A DNA stretch of 64,000 bases, from NCBI RefSeq assembly GCF_019048525.1, contig NZ_CP077369.1, forward strand, positions 1,674,001 through 1,738,000, read 5' to 3'. The notes below the pieces were generated by a model. It was given only the letters and a program-made list of their open reading frames with translations, was not told the DNA's origin and searched no databases. A program made the position numbers and the translations under genes. The stretch is from Acinetobacter lwoffii (GTDB lineage: Bacteria > Pseudomonadota > Gammaproteobacteria > Pseudomonadales > Moraxellaceae). Below, in pieces: positions 58,527 to 64,000 of the stretch; within the stretch, counting starts at the first letter, position 1; every line of letters begins with the position of its first letter.

Positions 58527-59896
58527 CATAGGTATCTACACATCTATGAGATACCTAATGCCATTGTGGCTATCTCATTGAGTTCATCTATTGAATATTC
58601 CGAGAGCAGTTGAAGAGTGTTCAGTAAAATCGAAAGCCCTGCCAATAAGGCAGGTGCACTTTCCAACCTACCTCTTTTCTGCTGCCGACCTGAAAGACGG
58701 GTGAGAAATACACGAATTTTCTGATGGTGTTCATCTTCAGAACGCTGGATTCGCCAAGTTAAAACACAAGCCATACAGCTAATCAGTAACCGCCTTAAAA
58801 TGGCTTCAGGTCTGGTCTGAAGCCATGCTTCAATATCATGACCTGCCTGCTTGAGCAGCTTGAAATAGCATTCAATTGTCCAGCGCCAGTAATACCAGGT
58901 CGTCATCTCTACCGTAGTAATCTCTGATGGAACATTGCTGATTAGTGACCATCTTGCGACGGTCTTATCCTGATCATCTTTCACTACGGCAACAATTAAT
59001 CTGGCTTCAATCGCACTCCCTGGCTGGGGAGCAACCCGTTGGCCTGAATCGTCATTTCTCTTCGGTTTTGCTGCACGTGTTATCCGGATAGCAGTTTCTC
59101 CCACATGCAACATATGCCGGTTTCCTTTATAGGCAATCGGCTGGACCTGCTGCGTTTCTACTCGTTCTGCGGCTTCTGCAACTTTGCATGTTTTGCCCTG
59201 ATGCTCAATTCGATGGCCTTCTTTCGCCCGAATCAGCCATTTAAAACCCTGGCTGCTCATTTCCCTTAGGTGGGCAATGGAGTCACCTTCACGATCAATG
59301 ATATGAACACATGTTTTCTCAATGGGATATTGTTCAATCACTTTGATTTGTTCGGTAAGTGAATCTAGATGAGATTTGCGCCCAGCAGAGTGTTGACTGA
59401 ATGTGGAATAGCAGCCTGAGGCATCTGATAGTGTCTGCGCCAGTGGCGCAATAGGTAGTCCCGAGGCTGCATCAACCAGCAGACTGCTTTGCAATTCATA
59501 GCCTGAATCATATTGATGGGTTCTTTGCAGGCGCTGAATTTTATGATGGTGTTTCACATACTGTAGCTGAGACCAGTCATGAACAATCAATGCATATTGA
59601 TGCGGTGATGCCTTGATCTGTTCACATGCAAGATGTTCAATTGGCTGGTTTAACTGACTAAAAGAGATTTTGTCATTATTCAGGAATCGCCAGACCGCTT
59701 GTGTGGTTGCGAAACTCGACTTTTGGGCAGAAGCCAGGTCTTTGATTGCCGGAGCAAGTGAAGCAAGAGGGTTCATATTGAGCTTTACAAGGCTGTTATA
59801 GCGCTTGACAAGACGCTGATCCAGGCCAGAGATGTTAAATTGAAGAGCATGCTCTTCAATTTAACGCAAAGTTCAGGAATTGTGTAGATACCTATG
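58527..59896 (-). mobile_element. IS4-family insertion sequence in the centre of a palindrome
   Basis: 1370 bp with 16-bp perfect ends CATAGGTATCTACACA and a 9-bp duplication CCTAGAAGG (58518-58526 and 59897-59905). The target before insertion was CCCTCTCCTAGAAGGAGAGG, a palindrome whose centre is the duplicated site. Confidence 0.9.
58544..59776 (-). CDS. IS4-family transposase
   Basis: 410 residues, intact. The DDE elements are IVHDWSQLQY (Asp), HIIDREGDSIAHL (Asp) and YYWRWTIECYFKLLKQAG, the Y-(2)-R-(3)-E-(6)-K signature of IS4. The length and 9-bp duplication fit the IS4/IS50-like groups. Confidence 0.93.
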   Translation of the reverse strand: MNPLASLAPAIKDLASAQKSSFATTQAVWRFLNNDKISFSQLNQPIEHLACEQIKASPHQYALIVHDWSQLQYVKHHHKIQRLQRTHQYDSGYELQSSLLVDAASGLPIAPLAQTLSDASGCYSTFSQHSAGRKSHLDSLTEQIKVIEQYPIEKTCVHIIDREGDSIAHLREMSSQGFKWLIRAKEGHRIEHQGKTCKVAEAAERVETQQVQPIAYKGNRHMLHVGETAIRITRAAKPKRNDDSGQRVAPQPGSAIEARLIVAVVKDDQDKTVARWSLISNVPSEITTVEMTTWYYWRWTIECYFKLLKQAGHDIEAWLQTRPEAILRRLLISCMACVLTWRIQRSEDEHHQKIRVFLTRLSGRQQKRGRLESAPALLAGLSILLNTLQLLSEYSIDELNEIATMALGIS

Positions 59897-60038
59897 CCTA
59901 GAAGGAGAGGGAACGCCCATTTTCAATTAAAGTTCTCTCTGCTTTAGGGATGAGCAGCACTGCTACGCAACGAGGGGAGAACTTTAAAAATAACGATTAC
60001 CTTTCTTATGGAAAAATTGGATGAAGATAATAAAAAAA

Positions 60039-61580
60039 TTACTTCTTCAACTTACTCAATAATCCTTTTGGCAACTTCTCTGTCGCAAAACCATATAGTG
60101 CAGCAAAAGGTAGTGCGGTACGTGCCAGATAGGCCACTCGCCACAAACCACCATGATTCGCGCCATGCATCATTAATTCAAGCGGATGGTTCAGCTTCAC
60201 TTCAGGATTGGCCACCGATTCTGGATTGCGAAGGTCATGAATCCACAGTGCAGCCATAATTGCATTGGTGGTTTCAGGTGCAAAGGCTTCAACATCAAAC
60301 AGGCTGGCGCCGTTGAACGCTGCTTTTAATAGCGGATTTTTGGTCACGGAATAGGTCGTAGTAGAAGGGGCAATATTGATGCTGACCCGCTGACCTTGAG
60401 CACGAGCTAAGGTAGCACGCCATTGCTGAATGCGTTTTGCCAGCGCATAGTTCGGGCCTTGTTCAACCACCAGACAGTCACAAATACCATACGCCTGATC
60501 ACCAGACTGAATCAGTTCATGCGCATTTTTCTGGAAAAAGTGTTTGCGGCTTAAAGCTGAAACCCCTTTAGAAAGGATCGTCTGTACCTTAGAGCGTTCA
60601 GTATATTTTACTTTAGAGGCTTCGATTACTTCACTCGGCACCGCATAAACATCGGTCGGCGTACACATGTACATCAGACTGGTATTGGCTTTTTGCTGAC
60701 TAACATAGTGCATGATGGCATCCATGGTCATGGAGACGCGGACATGCTTTTCACCATCCAGATAAGCAATTGCAGCCAGATCTAGGTCCTGCTCAAACTG
60801 TAATAGCCATGTGGCAATTTCAGGAATCTGGGTGAGCAAATTTGCGCCCAGTTTTTCTTTTAAAATGTCAAGTGAAGTATCAGCAGGTAAGTCTTCAATA
60901 CAAGGTGCATACAGTGTGGCATTGCCTTGGCTAATGGTATCGATAATCTTGCTCCATACCCGGGTGTTTGGCAGATCAATCGCCACAATGTTGGCTTTCC
61001 ATTTCGTCAGCCAGGTCAAAGGGCCGGCTTCAGATGCGGCACCAAACAGCACCGCCGTCCGATCTGACAAGTCAAACCATTCAGGATGTACCACACATTC
61101 ACGCAGGGCATTGGCATGACTGGTTTCCACGATGCCTTGGCTTTCCCAGCGCTCAATCTGCTCCAATAAGGCATCACCTTGCAGCTTTTGACCGTGGTAA
61201 GGCACATACCATTCTGGTACAGCTTTACTGCTACCTGTGAGTTTGAATGTATGTAGTTGTTCAGCGGGCAGAGTTAAGGCATCTTGCAATACATACTTTT
61301 GACCATCACGATAAAATTCAAAAGTCTGATGGGCCTTTGCTAATCCATCTTCGGCAATTTTCAAGCTGGCTTCAGGAGAACTCAGTCCCTGTTCGACCAG
61401 TTGCTTAAAATGCACGGTATATTTTTTGCGCCAGTTTTTTTCTGATTGTGCCTGTTGCGAACTGAGAGGGGCGACATTGGCTAAGGCGGCTGCGATGATC
61501 GCGCGTCCTGCTTTGGAGCTACTTGGTTTTTGTTGCTGAGACTGAAGAGGAAATTGAAGACCGTCTGGTGTAGTGGACAT
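60039..61580 (-). CDS. Large conserved protein of unknown function
   Basis: 513 residues. The N-terminal part is helical and Gln/Ser-rich (about 1-60). The middle contains a possible Rossmann-like stretch (TAVLFGAASEAGPLTWLTKWKANIVAIDLPN). There is no signal peptide; the C-terminus has a weak hydrophobic segment (LARTALPFAALYGFA). I do not recognise the family and assign no function. It is monocistronic, with palindromic repeat IV beyond its 3' end. Confidence 0.8.
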   Translation of the reverse strand: MSTTPDGLQFPLQSQQQKPSSSKAGRAIIAAALANVAPLSSQQAQSEKNWRKKYTVHFKQLVEQGLSSPEASLKIAEDGLAKAHQTFEFYRDGQKYVLQDALTLPAEQLHTFKLTGSSKAVPEWYVPYHGQKLQGDALLEQIERWESQGIVETSHANALRECVVHPEWFDLSDRTAVLFGAASEAGPLTWLTKWKANIVAIDLPNTRVWSKIIDTISQGNATLYAPCIEDLPADTSLDILKEKLGANLLTQIPEIATWLLQFEQDLDLAAIAYLDGEKHVRVSMTMDAIMHYVSQQKANTSLMYMCTPTDVYAVPSEVIEASKVKYTERSKVQTILSKGVSALSRKHFFQKNAHELIQSGDQAYGICDCLVVEQGPNYALAKRIQQWRATLARAQGQRVSINIAPSTTTYSVTKNPLLKAAFNGASLFDVEAFAPETTNAIMAALWIHDLRNPESVANPEVKLNHPLELMMHGANHGGLWRVAYLARTALPFAALYGFATEKLPKGLLSKLKK

Positions 61581-61798
61581 GCAAAATATCTCGAGAATGA
61601 CAGTAATTAATATACAGATGTATACATTATCGCTGCAAAATTCAGTCCAAGATTGGCATTAAGTGACATCATCACTTTCTAATATATTACGAGATGTTTC
61701 AAACGAATAAGGGAGCAGCAGCTCTCTTATTCGTTTTCAGCAGAAATATGAGGCTTAACTCATATGTAGCTTTATTCCTTCAGTATTTAAAAAACTGA

Positions 61799-62416
61799 TT
61801 AAAACGGAACCTGCATCAGTTTATTCAGGAAATGCGGAATCAGGCGTGGCTCCAGAATAATCGTCATGACCACCCCGTAAGCCGCTCCCCATAAATGCGC
61901 GCTATGATTAATGTTGCTATTGCCTTTTTTGCCTGACCAGATGCTATAGGCTACATACAGCACAGCAAAAATAATGGCAGGAACCGGAATGAAGAACACA
62001 AAAATTAATTTCCAAGGTTCAAACAGGATATAGGCAAACAGTACAGCCGACACTGCACCGGAAGCGCCGAGACTAGCCCAGCGGGCATCATTTTTATGCT
62101 TCAGGTAACTGGGTAGAATCGCTGCGATCAGGCCACCGAGGTAAAACAGGATAAAACCCAGGTCATATAGGTATTGACGATAAAAGCTTTCAATCACGCT
62201 GCCAAAAAAGAACAGGGTAATCATGTTGAACAGCAGATGTGCCCCATCCGCATGGATAAAGCCATGAGTAATAAAGCGATCATATTGTCCACGTTGCAGT
62301 GCCGGTGGCCAGAAAATCAGGCGATTCATCACCGTCTCTTTGGAGAAAGCAATAAATGACACAATACAGGTGATCAGAATAATAGTAACGGTATGATTAA
62401 AAGGTAAATCAAGCAT
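61799..62416 (-). CDS. Rhomboid-family intramembrane serine protease
   Basis: 205 residues with six membrane helices. The catalytic Ser is in SLGASGAVSAVLF (GASG), the His in NINHSAHLWGAAYG, and HLLFN is the HxxxN oxyanion motif. It cleaves membrane proteins within the bilayer; the substrates are unknown. Confidence 0.92.
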   Translation of the reverse strand: MLDLPFNHTVTIILITCIVSFIAFSKETVMNRLIFWPPALQRGQYDRFITHGFIHADGAHLLFNMITLFFFGSVIESFYRQYLYDLGFILFYLGGLIAAILPSYLKHKNDARWASLGASGAVSAVLFAYILFEPWKLIFVFFIPVPAIIFAVLYVAYSIWSGKKGNSNINHSAHLWGAAYGVVMTIILEPRLIPHFLNKLMQVPF

Positions 62417-62574
62417 ATAAATGATTCTAATGGTGCCTATTTGCCAATTATCATGCCATTAAAATGGAGCTAAAGTTGTACTTTTATAATAAATCCGACA
62501 ATTTTAGTTGATTTTTAAAAATTACCCCGCATCTTCAGTTAAAATGGCCGCTTGAGCTTGAGGAAATTATTGTT

Positions 62575-63213
62575 ATGTCGACTGAGAACAGCAGCACTCC
62601 AGTTGTTGGTGAAATTCCCAACTTATTGATTACACCAACAGCACAAGAGTATTTAAAGGATCTACTGGATAAACAGAACACCCCGGGTATTGGTGTGCGT
62701 GTTTTTGTAGAGCATCCGGGTACTCCTCGCGCTGAATGTTGCATGGCCTATAGTGCACCTGATGAAGTTGTACCGACAGATTATAAGCAGGAATATCCTG
62801 ATTTCCCTGCTTTTATCGACTCGCCATCAATTCCGTATTTACTCGATGCCGTGATTGATTACAACAAAGACCGTTTTGGCGGTCAGTTGACTTTCCGTGC
62901 ACCGAACTCCAAAGTGCCACGCGTAGGTCCAGATGCATCAGTAGAAGAGCGTATTACCTATGTATTACAGTCTGAAATTAACCCGGGTCTGGCAGGCCAT
63001 GGCGGTAACTGTGCACTGGTTGAAGTTAAAGAAGACCCTGAAAAAGGTTTAACCGCTGTACTTAAATTTGGTGGTGGTTGCCAGGGCTGTTCAGCGATTG
63101 ATATCACTTTGAAACAAGGTGTTGAAACCACATTAAAACAACATGTACCAGAGTTAATGCATGTCGTTGATGAAACGGATCATAGTCAGTCTGAAGGTGC
63201 GTATATGAAATAA
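62575..63213 (+). CDS. nfuA: Fe-S biogenesis protein NfuA
   Basis: 212 residues. The N-terminal degenerate A-type (IscA-like) domain (ITPTAQEYLKDLLDKQ) is followed by a C-terminal Nfu domain with the cluster-binding C-x2-C in FGGGCQGCSAIDITLKQGVE. It carries Fe-S clusters to target proteins under stress. A terminator follows. Confidence 0.96.
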   Translation: MSTENSSTPVVGEIPNLLITPTAQEYLKDLLDKQNTPGIGVRVFVEHPGTPRAECCMAYSAPDEVVPTDYKQEYPDFPAFIDSPSIPYLLDAVIDYNKDRFGGQLTFRAPNSKVPRVGPDASVEERITYVLQSEINPGLAGHGGNCALVEVKEDPEKGLTAVLKFGGGCQGCSAIDITLKQGVETTLKQHVPELMHVVDETDHSQSEGAYMK

Positions 63214-63247
63214 GCTGTTCTATATAACAGTTTATTTATCGCATTTT

Positions 63248-63273
63248 AAAAACCTCGAAATTTCGAGGTTTTT
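63248..63273 (+). terminator. nfuA terminator
   Basis: Perfect palindrome AAAAACCTCGAAA / TTTCGAGGTTTTT, followed by T residues. Confidence 0.88.
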
Positions 63274-63305
63274 TTATTTCTGGATTAAAAACAAGTGAAT
63301 GTTAA

Positions 63306-63320
63306 TGATAATAATTATCA
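63306..63320 (+). promoter_or_regulatory. Fur-box-like operator
   Basis: TGATAATAATTATCA is nearly a full palindrome and agrees with the GATAAT repeat consensus of Fur. It lies about 86 bp before the receptor start. Confidence 0.65.
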
Positions 63321-63405
63321 ATAGTAATTGCATTCAATTGAAAAGCTGTTACACTTCGCAACCGAATAAACATGATCTCTTCATAAATATTGGGGCGCGC
63401 AAGGT

Positions 63406-64000
63406 ATGAATAACCCATTCTTAAAAACAACTTTGGCATTTGCTGTATTTACAGCTATGGCGGGAAATACATCTGCAGTAGAAGCTGTTGTTCCACAGGC
63501 GGAAGCGACTAAATTGCAAACGATTGTGGTGACCGCAACAGGTTATGAGCAAGATTTGGCTAAAGCACCAGCTTCCATTACCGTGATTGATCGTGAAGAA
63601 TTAGATAAACGTGAATATAACGACATTACTGATGTACTGCGTAATACGCCCGGGGTAGTGGTTTCAGGTGCAGGTTCTGCACAGACCATCAGTATTCGTG
63701 GTATGAGTTCAAACTATACTTTGTTTCTGGTCGATGGTAAGCGTCAGTACGGCAAGGATGTCAATCCGAATGGAGACGATGGAGGTTTTGAGAAAAATAT
63801 TCTGCCACCTATTTCAGCAATTGAACGTATTGAAGTGATCCGTGGTCCAGCTTCTACACTTTATGGTACAGATGCCATGGGCGGTGTAGTGAATATTATT
63901 ACCAAAAAAGTGTCGGATGAATGGTCTGGCAATGTTGAATTGGGAACCACGATTCAGGACAGTAGCCGTTCAGGTGATATTAAAAATGCTTCTGCATATC
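63406..64000 (+). CDS. TonB-dependent receptor, N-terminal part (runs off the window)
   Basis: 198 codons seen. A signal peptide (MNNPFLKTTLAFAVFTAMAG) is followed by a TonB-box-like LQTIVVTATG and the plug domain, with ITDVLRNTPGVVVSGAG, ISIRGMSSNYTLFLVDGKR and IERIEVIRGPASTLYGTDAMGGVVNIIT. It is probably a ferric-siderophore receptor of the FepA/BauA-like class, judged by the Fur box. The barrel lies beyond the window. Confidence 0.9.
   Translation, partial: MNNPFLKTTLAFAVFTAMAGNTSAVEAVVPQAEATKLQTIVVTATGYEQDLAKAPASITVIDREELDKREYNDITDVLRNTPGVVVSGAGSAQTISIRGMSSNYTLFLVDGKRQYGKDVNPNGDDGGFEKNILPPISAIERIEVIRGPASTLYGTDAMGGVVNIITKKVSDEWSGNVELGTTIQDSSRSGDIKNASAY

Larger units (their letters stand above)
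58497..59985. repeat. Palindromic repeat locus IV, split by the IS4-family element
   Basis: Without the IS it reads TTAACCTCTCC, TTAACCCTCTCCTAGAAGGA, GAGGGAACG, a spacer, then AGTTCTCTCTGCTTTAGGG and the dyad-rich GAGCAGCACTGCTACGCAAC ending GAGGGGAGAACTT. It is related to units Ia and Ib at 35.6 kb. Confidence 0.65.

Noticed and set aside
57141..60038. A composite transposon bounded by different IS elements
   Set aside because: ISAba125 copy 4 and the IS4-family element each have their own target duplication and no cargo gene lies between them.

Overview
The window is about 64 kb of a Gammaproteobacterial chromosome and reads as Acinetobacter, probably not A. baumannii itself. The evidence is an AtfA-type wax ester synthase matching the Acinetobacter enzyme along its length, a low-GC gene style, and four 1087-bp copies of an IS30-family element with the ISAba125 length, 3-bp target duplication and right-end sequence.

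Layout. 1-4.1 kb is a rearranged patch: an alkylsulfatase gene and a neighbouring gene of unknown function were each hit by an ISAba125-like element, and the segment between the two inverted copies then flipped. 4.2-12.4 kb is core: gatCAB (minus strand), then mreBCD-maf-rng (plus strand) and a 57-codon gene. 12.6-21 kb has atfA, cysH, thrH, two tandem FadL-type porins, tRNA-Arg(CCT) and an amino-acid permease. 21-34.4 kb has prpF, an IS982-family element, ispA, putP, an SPFH/NfeD pair, a patatin lipoprotein, an acyltransferase, a siderophore-type MFS carrier, a porin, a HAD hydrolase, a DUF421 protein and an alpha carbonic anhydrase. 34.5-39 kb holds a divergent J-domain protein and a two-gene Septu-like defence locus (ptuA-ptuB), with ptuA cut by ISAba125. 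39-48.2 kb has valS, a conserved unknown, an SDR, a diguanylate cyclase, glutaminase and dihydroxyacetone kinase. 48.2-51.3 kb is an accessory island of palindromic repeats, a DUF559 nuclease-like gene, a Cys-rich HNH-like gene and an IS3-family element. 51.3-64 kb has metH, pitA, another ISAba125, an IS4-family element, a large unknown protein, a rhomboid protease, nfuA and the start of a Fur-box-preceded TonB receptor.

How genes work together. gatCAB makes correctly charged Gln/Asn-tRNA. MreBCD forms the rod-shape scaffold and shares an operon with Maf and RNase G. The RhtX/FptX-like carrier and the TonB receptor suggest siderophore use. PitA carries a Pho-box-like operator.

Most notable are: (i) a sequence-level reconstruction of an IS-mediated inversion, in which undoing the flip restores two reading frames; (ii) a Septu operon split by an IS with a clean 3-bp duplication; (iii) a roughly 100-bp double-hairpin repeat family tightly joined to accessory nuclease genes, supplying the DUF559 stop codon and abutting the stops of the HNH-like gene and ptuB; (iv) an IS4-family element sitting exactly in the centre of one such palindrome; (v) a 15-bp inverted repeat in the metH leader that may fold over its ribosome binding site.
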